29,143 nucleotides of DNA. Origin: CAZMRW01 sp964568805. Its GTDB lineage: Bacteria; Pseudomonadota; Gammaproteobacteria; Methylococcales; Methylomonadaceae. Positions 1 to 8,241 of the stretch are shown piece after piece (the first letter of the stretch is position 1; each line of letters begins with the position of its first letter). The DNA lies in assembly GCA_964568805.1 (NCBI GenBank), contig CAZMRW010000056.1:1-29143 (forward strand), given 5' to 3'. The notes under the pieces are model-generated. The model did no database searches and was not told the origin of the DNA. It saw nothing but the letters and a program-made list of their open reading frames with translations. The translations under genes were made by a program, and so were the position numbers.

Positions 1-105
1 GGAGTCTTTATTAACTTACACCGCTTGCCGGTCGATAATTTTGCAAGTGGCTCTCATTACCAAAGGAAAGTTGATGTGGGGTTGATTCTGTGATTTTTAT
101 ATAGA

Positions 106-618
106 CTAACTGTCCTGTTTGGAAGGAATAAATGGGATCAATCTTTTTTCATAGGCAACTTGCTGCAATTCAAGTGGTGCCTGGCGAATATCAACTAGCA
201 AGCCGTTGACATGCAACATCCACACCATGGGGTTATTAACGAGTAGACTAGGCAGGGTCCAGTCGGGCGACATCTGTCCCATTTTAAGCATTTCCCTTAT
301 TTCCTTTGACTTGTTTTGCCCCGTGCTCTCGGCAATATCAAAAAACTCATAAATGGTTTTACTTTTACAGCAAGGTGACTGAGAGGGATCATCAAGAAAA
401 TTTACCCGTCCCACAGCGTGAACTGCAGCGGCGGCCCAAACATTTTCCTTGCCCTTTATTAACGGTGATGGCCGTTTTCTTGCCAGCGCGCCGACAACAC
501 GATGGATCATCGCTTGGTATTCTTCATTGAGATGCTTTTTACTGAATGAATCGGTGAGAGCCGTAATTGTGGTAAATTTGCCTGCCATGGATTTCGGAAT
601 TTTTTCGGTGGCAGACAT
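106..618 (-). CDS. DUF6398 domain protein
   Basis: A 170-residue soluble protein with no signal peptide or membrane segment. Its sequence matches what I remember of the DUF6398 family: an N-terminal ITALTDSF..HLNEEY helix, the ALARKRPSPL block near residues 45-54, the VNFLDDPSQSP block near 72-82, and the C-terminal NPMVWMLHVNG..VDIRQAP block near 129-148. The molecular function of that family is unknown to me; it is often found as the C-terminal part of larger proteins, whereas here it stands alone. The start is the first ATG, with only a weak GAG upstream as ribosome site. The next gene upstream on the same strand is separated from it by a terminator, so it is probably transcribed alone. 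The family call rests on remembered consensus. Confidence 0.75.
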   Translation of the reverse strand: MSATEKIPKSMAGKFTTITALTDSFSKKHLNEEYQAMIHRVVGALARKRPSPLIKGKENVWAAAAVHAVGRVNFLDDPSQSPCCKSKTIYEFFDIAESTGQNKSKEIREMLKMGQMSPDWTLPSLLVNNPMVWMLHVNGLLVDIRQAPLELQQVAYEKRLIPFIPSKQDS

Positions 619-686
619 GACTGCTCACATTTATTTAATTGAATCTTTTGATTGGGCTAAGTGTAAACCAGTTGATATGTGACAGC

Positions 687-712
687 AAAAAAACCGACCC
701 GTTTCTGTCGGT
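687..712 (-). terminator. Rho-independent terminator
   Basis: Read on the minus strand, a perfect 6-bp stem (ACCGAC / GTCGGT) with an 8-base loop runs straight into seven T residues. It lies about 115 bases downstream of the stop codon of the secreted protein gene at 826-1215, so it most likely ends that transcript and insulates the DUF6398 gene. I see nothing else in the 619-825 gap. Confidence 0.7.
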
Positions 713-825
713 CGTCTTCAGTCATTAAATGTCCGTTCTACATCGTGCTCAGTGGCAAATATTCGACGCAGATTAAATGCCATACAAATTTGACGGATTG
801 CCTGACGGCGAATCCGCCGCAGGCT

Positions 826-1215
826 TCATTTTTTTGTCATAAAAAAGTAAATGGATTCGCATTTAAGCACCATTTTGTCGTTTTCTTTCTCGACAGCGGT
901 GCATGTTTCCATTTTTGAACGGCCCGGAGCCGCCTGCTTGACCAATTTACCGTCTTCTACCGAATAATTAAGCGTTGCACGCAGCGTCTCTGCGCGAGAA
1001 TGAACATCCGAATCCTTGGAAACACCATCGATGGTGCCATCGCTTTTAAAGGTCCAGGTACTGTCCATGCTCCTGGAATTACTGCCGTCACGTTGTTGCG
1101 ATTCTTTATCGATTTGCCAAGTCCCTAAAATATCTGCTTGAGTCAAAGACACCTCCGCTAACGCGGAAACGGAAAAAAGCAGTAAAGTACAAACAATCAG
1201 TTTATTAGGTCGCAT
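826..1215 (-). CDS. Secreted lipocalin-like small protein
   Basis: A small exported protein of 129 residues. I chose the ATG at 1215 over the one at 1233 because it has an AAGGA ribosome site about seven bases upstream and opens directly with a signal peptide: MRPNK, then a hydrophobic stretch ending in SALA before the mature EVSLTQ. The mature part begins with ILGTWQID and continues with STWTFKSDGTIDG, the pattern of small lipocalin-like or calycin beta-barrel proteins that start with a G-x-W motif. Two cysteines near the C-terminus (in ETCTAVEK and LKCES) could form a disulphide in the periplasm. No enzymatic motif is visible and the ligand is unknown. The gene is monocistronic, with a clear terminator downstream. 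Confidence 0.7.
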   Translation of the reverse strand: MRPNKLIVCTLLLFSVSALAEVSLTQADILGTWQIDKESQQRDGSNSRSMDSTWTFKSDGTIDGVSKDSDVHSRAETLRATLNYSVEDGKLVKQAAPGRSKMETCTAVEKENDKMVLKCESIYFFMTKK

Positions 1216-1410
1216 AGCAAAATCCTTGGTCATTTTATTAGGAACATTATTGTAACACTCGAGCTCCTTACTTATTTTTTATTACCTCGAATATTCTTTA
1301 CGCTCGGCCCCGAAGTGAACCCGACAAAGCTCTTGGAAAATCTCCCCTGTCCGCAACCTGATTCAAATCTGTCGGTTCTTAACGATTTTTGGGGCATTTG
1401 AATGACCAAA

Positions 1411-1504
1411 AGTGGCCGATAAGAGACGATGGCGATTGAAATGGTGCTATCGTCCCTAAGCCGACGATCAGAGTGATACCCTTATTTTCCCATTAGCGGT
1501 CACT
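1411..1504. repeat. Imperfect inverted-end intergenic element
   Basis: The gene-free stretch 1234-1793 holds this 94-bp segment. Its ends are inverted copies of each other: AGTGGCCGATAA at 1411-1422 against the reverse complement of 1493-1504, AGTGACCGCTAA, 10 of 12 matching. An ACGATTTTTG copy lies outside each end (about 1382, and the reverse complement near 1505-1514). An inner GACGAT / ATCGTC pair lies at about 1425-1454. It looks like a degenerate small dispersed repeat. The rest of the gap is AT-rich with no convincing gene. Confidence 0.35.
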
Positions 1505-1793
1505 CAAAAATCGTCTCGTCTTTCTATGGTATTTTGATCACACCCAAGGCAATGTTAGCTTACTGATAAGCAGCAATGGTGCCATGCAGACGATCAAAAT
1601 ATAGCCTACTGAATATTTGTAGCTTCAATAGCAGTACAAGACCAGCTATCAATTCTAATAAAAACTGATCTTCCCAAAGGCCAAGAGCAAGACTATGGTC
1701 TTGGTTATTATTGAGTTTCATAAATTTGGAGTTTCGATTAAAAATGTGAGAAACTGAAAACACAAGTCCGTTACCAATACGAAGGTATAGAGC

Positions 1794-4538
1794 ATGGTTA
1801 ACAATGACTTACACGTTACAGAGCGGGCGGTACGCGCGTACAATTTGTGTGACCGAAAAGCCTATTTATTGATATTTTCTCCTAGTTTAAGCTCTCCAAA
1901 TGCCTACGAAATTATGCAGGCGGCACTAAGCAATAAAGTACGCCAGAATTATTTTGATTCAATCTCAGATCAATTAACATTTGAGTCATTTTCTCCTTTA
2001 GCATTTTCGAAAGGCGTTGACATACTTACCGACTTAAATTTGTCTGATGAAATATTTTCCATAAAAAATGAGACGTTAATAAAGGCACCAGATGTTTTGC
2101 TCCAAGATAAACTACAGTATGAACCAATAATATTTTCAAGTTCTAATAAAATCCAAGCGGAGGATAAAGTCGAGCTTGCATTCATTGGATATGTTCTATC
2201 AAAGCACCTGGATTACTTGCCAAACAAAGGACATGTCGTTTTAATTGATGGCAGCACCGTAAAAGTCAAGTTAGCTGAAAATATAAAAAAATGCCTACCC
2301 AACATTGAGGCACTACAAGGATGGTTAAACCGAGACAGCGGTTTACCACCGGTTACTTTAAATAAACATTGCCCTTATTGCGAATTTCAGAAGGCTTGCA
2401 AAGAGACTGCTGTACAAGAAGATAGCCTTTCTCTTCTGGGTGGAATAACCAAAAAACAAATACTGAAGTTCGAAAAAAAGGGCATTTTCACCATAAAGCA
2501 ACTGTCCTTTCTATATCGTCCCCGCAAGCGGGGAAGGCGTTCACGTGTGGAACGTATTGCCCATAAATATGAGCTTCAAGCGCTCGCTTTAAGAACTGGC
2601 AATATCTACATTCAGGATAAACCGGTTGAAATTCCAAAACAGGACGTTGAAATATTTATCGATTTTGAATGTTTGCCAGATGAAAGCTTTTTCTATTTAT
2701 TTGGGCTTGTCGTTTGTCAGGCAGATAAACAAGACCATTTTCAATTTTGGGCAACCTCAAAAAACAACGAAGAATCGGCATGGAAAGATTTTGTGTCTGT
2801 TATCGGGCAATACGGTCATTGTCCATTGTTTCATTATGGCAGTTTTGAAAACAAAGCAATTTTAACCCTTGGAGAAAGGTATGGAACGCCAACCAAAGCC
2901 ATTCTTGAAAGACTCTTAAATATCAATTCCTGCATTTATGGAAAATTATATTTTCCCGTTTATTCAAATAGTTTAAAAGATATTTGTAATTATTTGGATT
3001 TACCCTGGAGTTCACCTAACGCATCAGGTTTGCAATCTATCGTATGGCGACACGAATACGATCAAAACAAAGATGATAGTTATCGTGAGTTATTGCAAAC
3101 TTATAATCTTGAAGACTGTTTAAACCTTAAAGGACTAACAGAACATCTCAGACTGATCGCCACTAACGCTGCACATTTAGAACTGATTAGATTTGCTGAT
3201 AAGGAAGGCGGTTCCATGCCGGTGTCGGCATCAAAACTCTCAAAACAGTTGTCGGATATTCTGCATTCGGCCCACGGAACTTATCAACAGAAGAAAATTA
3301 GGCTCAAAAATAAAGGTAATTTAACAATATTAACTGATGATAATAGCGACAAAAAGAAAAGCCGGACTATTTCAGAAAGTAGAAAGATCAATAAGGTCAT
3401 TAATGTTAGACGAGGGAGGACGTGCCCAAATCATCCAGGCAGAAAACTTATACCAACCCAGGTTGTTGCATCGCAAACGATATTAGATTTGAAGATTACA
3501 TCTCGGGGAGTTAGAAAAGAGGTTACCCAATACATTGGCAAAAAGGGTAATTGCACACTTTGTCATCACAAATTTAGTCCACCTCAGATTCGACAGCTTG
3601 GAGCGGGTAGACTGTATGGAAATGGCTTTATTGCATGGATAAGTTACCAAAGATTAGCCATGCGCCTTCCATTCGACAAAATAGCCCAATTAATTGAAGA
3701 TACTTTCGATGAGCAGGTTAGCTCATCAACATTATCGGAGCTATTTATGAAGCTTTCATGCTTTTACAAACATACAGAACGTTTGTTGCTTAATCAAATT
3801 TTAAAGAGTCCATTCGTTCATATGGACGAAACCACAATTAATATCAGGGGGGCTTCGCAATATGTTTGGGTAATTACAGATGGTAAGCATGTGGTTTTCA
3901 AACTAACTGAAAATAGGGAGTCAACAATAGTTCATGAGTTGCTCAATGGCTATTCGGGAGTTCTGTGCTCTGACTTCTACGGCGGGTATGATTCAGTTCC
4001 ATGTTTACAACAAAAATGCTGGGCACATTTGATTCGTGATTTAAATGAAAATCTCCGCAAATCACCTTTCGATACAGAATATGAAAATTTCGTCTGCGCA
4101 GTCGGAGAGCTAATTACACCAATTCTACAGACTGCGGACAAATACGGATTAAAAACCAGGCATTTACGTAAATATCGATCAAATGTCGATAGGTTTTATG
4201 AGAGCGTCATCAATAATAAAGTGTATGTGTCAGACGCCACCCGGACTTTTCAAAAACGTTTCATAAAGTACCGAGAGAAATTGTTTGTTTTTCTTGAGAA
4301 AGATAACATCCCTTGGAACAATAATGCGGCAGAAAGAGCAATCCGACATTTGGCCGTTCAAAGAAAAATATCCGGATCATTTGGCAGGGAATCAACTACC
4401 CATTATTTGAGACTTTTAAGTATTACACAGACTTGCCGCTTTCAGAACAAGTCACTATTACAGTTTTTGTTGTCTGGCGAAAAAGATGTTGATAAGTTTA
4501 AGGCCAGTAAAGATTTAATAGGCTGGCGGATGCACTAA
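1794..4538 (+). CDS. RecB/Cas4-like nuclease, RNase H-like exonuclease and IS66 transposase fusion
   Basis: One 914-residue protein with three modules. Residues 1-210 resemble the TM0106-type RecB-like nuclease, with a Cas4-like cysteine layout (C19, then C193-x2-C196-x5-C202). The PD motif is at 99-100, but the usual D/E-x-K that should follow near 110-119 is not visible. Residues about 285-450 are a YprB-type RNase H-fold exonuclease: DFE at 290-292, HYGSFE at 347-352, YNLEDC at 437-442. Residues about 540-914 are an IS66-family transposase: a zinc finger (C544, H547, C587, C590) and the DDE catalytic residues D678 (HMDET), D727 (CSDFYGGY) and E847 (WNNNAAERAI). An AAGG lies about nine bases before the ATG. 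No TnpA or TnpB partner is encoded nearby. The gene is visibly AT-richer than its neighbours, which suggests transfer. I recall similar nuclease modules in cyanobacteria. Whether it transposes itself, or is a domesticated transposase used for defence or repair, cannot be told from sequence. Confidence 0.85.
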   Translation: MVNNDLHVTERAVRAYNLCDRKAYLLIFSPSLSSPNAYEIMQAALSNKVRQNYFDSISDQLTFESFSPLAFSKGVDILTDLNLSDEIFSIKNETLIKAPDVLLQDKLQYEPIIFSSSNKIQAEDKVELAFIGYVLSKHLDYLPNKGHVVLIDGSTVKVKLAENIKKCLPNIEALQGWLNRDSGLPPVTLNKHCPYCEFQKACKETAVQEDSLSLLGGITKKQILKFEKKGIFTIKQLSFLYRPRKRGRRSRVERIAHKYELQALALRTGNIYIQDKPVEIPKQDVEIFIDFECLPDESFFYLFGLVVCQADKQDHFQFWATSKNNEESAWKDFVSVIGQYGHCPLFHYGSFENKAILTLGERYGTPTKAILERLLNINSCIYGKLYFPVYSNSLKDICNYLDLPWSSPNASGLQSIVWRHEYDQNKDDSYRELLQTYNLEDCLNLKGLTEHLRLIATNAAHLELIRFADKEGGSMPVSASKLSKQLSDILHSAHGTYQQKKIRLKNKGNLTILTDDNSDKKKSRTISESRKINKVINVRRGRTCPNHPGRKLIPTQVVASQTILDLKITSRGVRKEVTQYIGKKGNCTLCHHKFSPPQIRQLGAGRLYGNGFIAWISYQRLAMRLPFDKIAQLIEDTFDEQVSSSTLSELFMKLSCFYKHTERLLLNQILKSPFVHMDETTINIRGASQYVWVITDGKHVVFKLTENRESTIVHELLNGYSGVLCSDFYGGYDSVPCLQQKCWAHLIRDLNENLRKSPFDTEYENFVCAVGELITPILQTADKYGLKTRHLRKYRSNVDRFYESVINNKVYVSDATRTFQKRFIKYREKLFVFLEKDNIPWNNNAAERAIRHLAVQRKISGSFGRESTTHYLRLLSITQTCRFQNKSLLQFLLSGEKDVDKFKASKDLIGWRMH

Positions 4539-4658
4539 CTTGCTGATTTTTAGCACAAACGATTGCATCAACTTTAGCCATCGCCAATCCGTCGATCTGA
4601 CTATAACTTTCTTGGTTTTTCTTAGCCTGTTAGAGTATGACCGTGCTAAAATTTATGC

Positions 4659-4895
4659 ATGGACTTTGAAATAATTGGTGAAATTAGAGAAGCTGAGACT
4701 TTTGCTCGTGGTTCTGCAATCAGAGAGTTGTCACGTCTTCGTAAATTTCATGGTCTGGGCAACTGGCGTAAGCGTAAAGGGTTCGCCACAGTACGTTTGC
4801 CTGATGGGTCTCTTCGCGATGCAGAGATTCACTGGTACGAAGCTACCGGCATTGGCAAGCGCGAGTTTAAAATTAAACGCTATTTGGATGTATAG
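4659..4895 (+). CDS. Small conserved protein of unknown function
   Basis: A 78-residue basic protein: MDFEIIGEI, then RGSAIRELSRLRKFHG, NWRKRKG, and a C-terminal AEIHWYEATGIGKREFKIKRYL. I recall this pattern (IRELxRL, WRKxKGxA, AEIHWYEAxGIGKxExKIKR) as a small conserved protein in diverse bacteria, including cyanobacteria, but I know no function for it. The many arginines and lysines would fit nucleic acid binding, but that is only inference. It starts 120 bases after the transposase fusion and ends three bases before the next gene, so the two small genes form an operon. Its own ribosome site is weak. An ATG four bases upstream is in another frame and stops after four codons. Confidence 0.65.
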   Translation: MDFEIIGEIREAETFARGSAIRELSRLRKFHGLGNWRKRKGFATVRLPDGSLRDAEIHWYEATGIGKREFKIKRYLDV

Positions 4896-4898
4896 ATT

Positions 4899-5123
4899 AT
4901 GAATAAACACGAATTTGCTGTCTGTGTTGACAACCATGGCTACGAAGTATCATTGGAAATGCGCAAGCTCTATGAGATTGTAGCTGATGACGATGCAGAA
5001 AAGCACGGTCAAATAAGGGTTATCGATGAGTCTGGTGAAGACTATCTTTATCCTGCAACTGCTTTTAAACGCATTAACTTACCTGATAACATCATTGAGC
5101 GTATTTTCATGGCGCACGCTTAG
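4899..5123 (+). CDS. Small conserved acidic protein paired with the previous gene
   Basis: A 74-residue acidic protein: FAVCVDNHGYEVSLEMRKLYEIV, then ADDDAEKHG, and IRVIDESGEDYLYPATAF. I recall homologues with the signature C(V)xNxxYxxSLExRKxYxVxxD and IRVIDESGEDYLYP in many bacteria, often annotated only as hypothetical. It begins three bases after the stop of the basic 78-residue protein. A basic protein followed by an acidic one in a tight pair is the size and arrangement of many toxin-antitoxin or accessory modules, but no known toxin fold can be recognised. No signal peptide or membrane segment. Confidence is high that the gene is real, low for any role. Confidence 0.65.
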   Translation: MNKHEFAVCVDNHGYEVSLEMRKLYEIVADDDAEKHGQIRVIDESGEDYLYPATAFKRINLPDNIIERIFMAHA

Positions 5124-5486
5124 CCTATTAATTGTGGTGAGAATCATTCAAGATTCCTTGTTTTAATGACTATCAACAAAACTTTGAGTGTCTGAAATGG
5201 GTAAAACCTTAATGATGTTCTTAGTGACATCTTGGGGCGAGCGCACTATTTCGTACTTGCGCTAATCCTTTGTTCCGAGGGATCGTTTCTAGCTACTACC
5301 AAAAAATGGCAAATGGATGCGATTATCCGCTTAAGAAGCGCTGAATAGTTAAAGAATAGTGGTTTTTTTGAATGTCTGAAGAGACTGTTCTGAGCGTCAG
5401 CTATCGAAAACGTCGAATGTCGGGAGTTGGCCGCCCGCTGACGGTCGCGGTAGTCAGTTACAATCCAAGCCGTCTTCGCTATATGC
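5124..5486. other. Gene-free stretch with degenerate repeats
   Basis: No credible gene. GAATGTC occurs twice (about 5370 and 5414). CTGAC and GTCAG form a short inverted pair around 5437-5456. Together these suggest a decayed dispersed intergenic repeat. A 35-codon open frame starting near 5417 overlaps the end of the zinc-ribbon gene and is probably chance. Confidence 0.4.
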
Positions 5487-6167
5487 TCAACGTTTTAGCG
5501 TTGTTGCTTCGCTTAGCGTAGATCCACAGTTCTGACAATAGCTCTGTCCCTCTGAAACTCCCTCCCCACATTTGGGACAACAAAAAGATTCCTGTATTTT
5601 ATGGCCACACTGGTTACAAAAACTGGCTTTAGCGGAAATTTCCGCATGGCACTTTTCACAGACAATTTTCTGTTGAGGAATAAACCGGGATAAAATTCCG
5701 CCCACTTTCTTGACGGCATCTACAATATAGAGAGCATGCCGATAAGCTCTTAAAACCAGCCAGACACTAACGCACACAATCAGAATGACGGCAGCACTGT
5801 AATAAATTGTCCTACCGGCTCCATAGACAAAAGGTTCCAGCAATTGCCAAAGCAACGCCTGCCCCATAATCACAATCAATAGTACCGTCAAGGGCTCCGC
5901 AATACCCTTTACAAAAGACAATATACCGCCATTATTCGGGATAGCTTCTATCAAATAGTGCGCAAAAAGAAAAAATGTAACCAGCGCGGCTAACTTGGCA
6001 AGAAACCAGATAATCTCTGCGGCCTTGAACGTACCAGCCACTTGTAATTGATGCATCACCGGCACCAGCGTTATCAGATTACCCAACACCAGAATTATCA
6101 CAATGGTGATAAAAAGCTGCACTGCACGACGACTTGCAGTATTTGACGAGGAAATAAAAGAAAACAT
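5487..6167 (-). CDS. Membrane protein with C-terminal double zinc ribbon
   Basis: A 226-residue inner-membrane protein. Four hydrophobic segments are visible near residues 17-39, 51-73, 92-110 and 121-140. A soluble tail follows with two zinc ribbons: C170-x2-C173 with C184-x2-C187, and C197-x2-C200 with C211-x2-C214. The two CxxC..CxxC units match the double zinc ribbon (DZR) type common in bacterial membrane proteins. They probably bind structural zinc and serve protein or nucleic acid contacts at the cytoplasmic face. A GGAG lies nine bases before the ATG. The gene stands alone, divergent from lnt across a 382-bp gap, and no specific function can be assigned. Confidence 0.75.
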   Translation of the reverse strand: MFSFISSSNTASRRAVQLFITIVIILVLGNLITLVPVMHQLQVAGTFKAAEIIWFLAKLAALVTFFLFAHYLIEAIPNNGGILSFVKGIAEPLTVLLIVIMGQALLWQLLEPFVYGAGRTIYYSAAVILIVCVSVWLVLRAYRHALYIVDAVKKVGGILSRFIPQQKIVCEKCHAEISAKASFCNQCGHKIQESFCCPKCGEGVSEGQSYCQNCGSTLSEATTLKR

Positions 6168-6443
6168 AAATTAAACTCCAACTCATCGGCATCGGGACAG
6201 TGCTGACTTTTAAAAGTACTTCTTAAGCACTTGGTCAGATAACAGGAATCATATCCTACCATTAACTCTCAGGTAAACGCGAAGCTCATTTAAGATTCGC
6301 TCTCAACCAAAAACCGGCCTCGAAGGGCATTTTTACCCTATCACAGGTCACTTGCCGATCCTTTGCGGACGGTGAACGAATTATCAGCCGTTACATCGCG
6401 CCGTGAGTCGGCCAGAGAACAATGCAGGCGAAATAGCTTACGT

Positions 6444-6473
6444 TTGGTTTCCCGGTATTGATAACGATATAAC
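6444..6473 (+). promoter_or_regulatory. Candidate sigma70 promoter of lnt
   Basis: TTGGTT at 6444-6449 and TATAAC at 6468-6473 with an 18-base spacer, about 75 bases before the lnt start. It lies in the 382-bp divergent gap 6168-6549, in which I see no gene and only short, weak dyads. Confidence 0.35.
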
Positions 6474-6549
6474 ATCCCGACTGGAATACTATTACAATGG
6501 TCATATTTGCGCCTGAATTTATTATCGCGCTATTTTACCCACAGAAGAT

Positions 6550-8133
6550 ATGACCCGCACTATTTCCGATATATTCAAACACTGGCGCCTGCCTGCCCTA
6601 TCCGGGTTCCTGATCGGTACCAGCTATATCCCCTTCCCGCCTTGGGCATCGTTATTCTGTTTTGTGCCGTTGTGGTTATTCTGGAGCCGGCAGACTTCTC
6701 TCAAATCCGTTTTCCTGGGAGGATTGCTTACCTCATTCGTTTTTACCCTGATCGGCTTTAATTGGGTTACTTATCTTTTGCATGAGTTTGCCCATTTGCC
6801 TTGGCCGGTCGCAGCGATAGGTATGCTGCTCTATGCCCTGATTGCCCATTTATTCGTTCCCGTGGCCGGCATGATCTGGTTTGCAGGTCAGCGGAAATTT
6901 CAGTGGCCGGCACGCCTGTCGCTGGGAATCATGGCGCTGATCACGGTCTTATGCGAAGCCTACTCGTTGACCCTTTTCGACTGGAACTTCGGCTATACCT
7001 GGTATGGTTCCGCCGTTCCGGTTTATCAATGGGCGGAAATTATCGGCTTCAAGGGACTGAGTGCGGCAACCCTGCTGTGTAATCTGCCGGTTCTGTTTGC
7101 CTGGCAAAAGCGCAGGGAGCTTTCGGGTAAACTGGTTTTCGCGACTGTTCTTTTGGGATTTGCTGCGCTTAATGCAGGCGGATTCTGGCTCAAAAACAGG
7201 CTTCCGCAGCCGGACGCCTCGTTTAACGCGCTGTTGGTACAGGCAAGCATCGAAAGCTCGGAAAAAATGGCAGCCGAATTGGGCAAGGGTTTTCGCGGAG
7301 AAATTCTATCGCGTTACACTGAGTTGACCGATAGCGCGTTTAACGCCAATAAAGGAAAAAAAATCGATTTTGCGATGTGGCCGGAAACGGCTTTTCCAGC
7401 GCTGCTGGGAGAGGACCTTGCTCTTGACGAATACTCGGACGCTCTACGCCGGTTTCTGCGTGAGCGGCAGATGCCTCTCATCACCGGCGCCTACGGTTTT
7501 GACCGGCAACAGCGCCTGCCGACGAATTCCTTGTTCGTCTTAAACAAGGACGGCGAACTGGTTCCTCCGCATTACAGCAAGACGATTTTACTGGCCTTTG
7601 GCGAATACATACCGGGCGAACAAACCTTTCCGGCAATCCGCAGCTGGCTCCCGCCGACCGGGCAGTTTGCCAGAGGCCAAGGCCCCACTGAGTTACTGAA
7701 TTTCAATGGTTATAAAATGGGGGCGCAAATCTGCTATGAAAGTCTGTTTCCCGAATTTACCCGAGGATTGGCTCAACTGGGCGCTCAATTCATTGTCAAT
7801 GCAACCAATGATTCATGGTACGGCGCCTGGCAGGAGCCCTATCAACACATGTATATGACGCTGGCGCGAGGTGTTGAATTTCGGATTCCGGTATTAAGAG
7901 TGACCAACACCGGTATCTCGACGGTGTCGCTGGCGTCCGGTGAAATTTTGGAGCGGTCGCCCATCCACCAGCCATGGACCGGATTATACGAAGTGCCCTA
8001 CCGAACCCGGCCAACCCCGACTTTCTACCAGAACTGGTTTTGGCTGGTTCCTTGTGCATTGTGGGGATCATTGGCTTTATTATTAGGCATCGGCTTGACC
8101 AATCGGCCTAAGCTTCCACGCGGGCACACTTAG
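6550..8133 (+). CDS. lnt: Apolipoprotein N-acyltransferase
   Basis: Lnt adds the third acyl chain to the N-terminal cysteine of lipoproteins in the inner membrane, the last step of lipoprotein maturation in Gram-negative bacteria. At 527 residues the length fits the family. The N-terminal half (about residues 14-215) is hydrophobic with several membrane helices. The C-terminal half is a nitrilase-type domain with the catalytic triad: E279 in MWPETAF, K344 in HYSKTILLAFGEYIP and C395 in GAQICYESLFPE. The conserved NATNDSW.G motif follows at 417-424, and one more membrane helix closes the protein near 497-516. E. coli has YDK before the essential lysine where this has YSK, so a paralogue of Lnt is possible, but all key residues are present. 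It is not next to a corC/ybeX homologue here. Confidence 0.88.
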   Translation: MTRTISDIFKHWRLPALSGFLIGTSYIPFPPWASLFCFVPLWLFWSRQTSLKSVFLGGLLTSFVFTLIGFNWVTYLLHEFAHLPWPVAAIGMLLYALIAHLFVPVAGMIWFAGQRKFQWPARLSLGIMALITVLCEAYSLTLFDWNFGYTWYGSAVPVYQWAEIIGFKGLSAATLLCNLPVLFAWQKRRELSGKLVFATVLLGFAALNAGGFWLKNRLPQPDASFNALLVQASIESSEKMAAELGKGFRGEILSRYTELTDSAFNANKGKKIDFAMWPETAFPALLGEDLALDEYSDALRRFLRERQMPLITGAYGFDRQQRLPTNSLFVLNKDGELVPPHYSKTILLAFGEYIPGEQTFPAIRSWLPPTGQFARGQGPTELLNFNGYKMGAQICYESLFPEFTRGLAQLGAQFIVNATNDSWYGAWQEPYQHMYMTLARGVEFRIPVLRVTNTGISTVSLASGEILERSPIHQPWTGLYEVPYRTRPTPTFYQNWFWLVPCALWGSLALLLGIGLTNRPKLPRGHT

Positions 8134-8241
8134 TAATCCCGAACAGGGAGTCCAGTACTGGTTTGCACTCATTCCAACAGAAAATTCAATCCGGAAAATG
8201 GCTGCCGTTGATAGCCTAGCCCACGTAATTTTTGGCTGAAA

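Noticed and set aside
1560..1763. 67-codon minus-strand frame upstream of the fusion gene
   Set aside because: Low-complexity AT-rich sequence with no family resemblance or ribosome site; probably chance.
4539..4658. IS66 right-end inverted repeat after the fusion gene
   Set aside because: Compared with the 1540-1793 region, no convincing inverted match was found, so no element ends are claimed.
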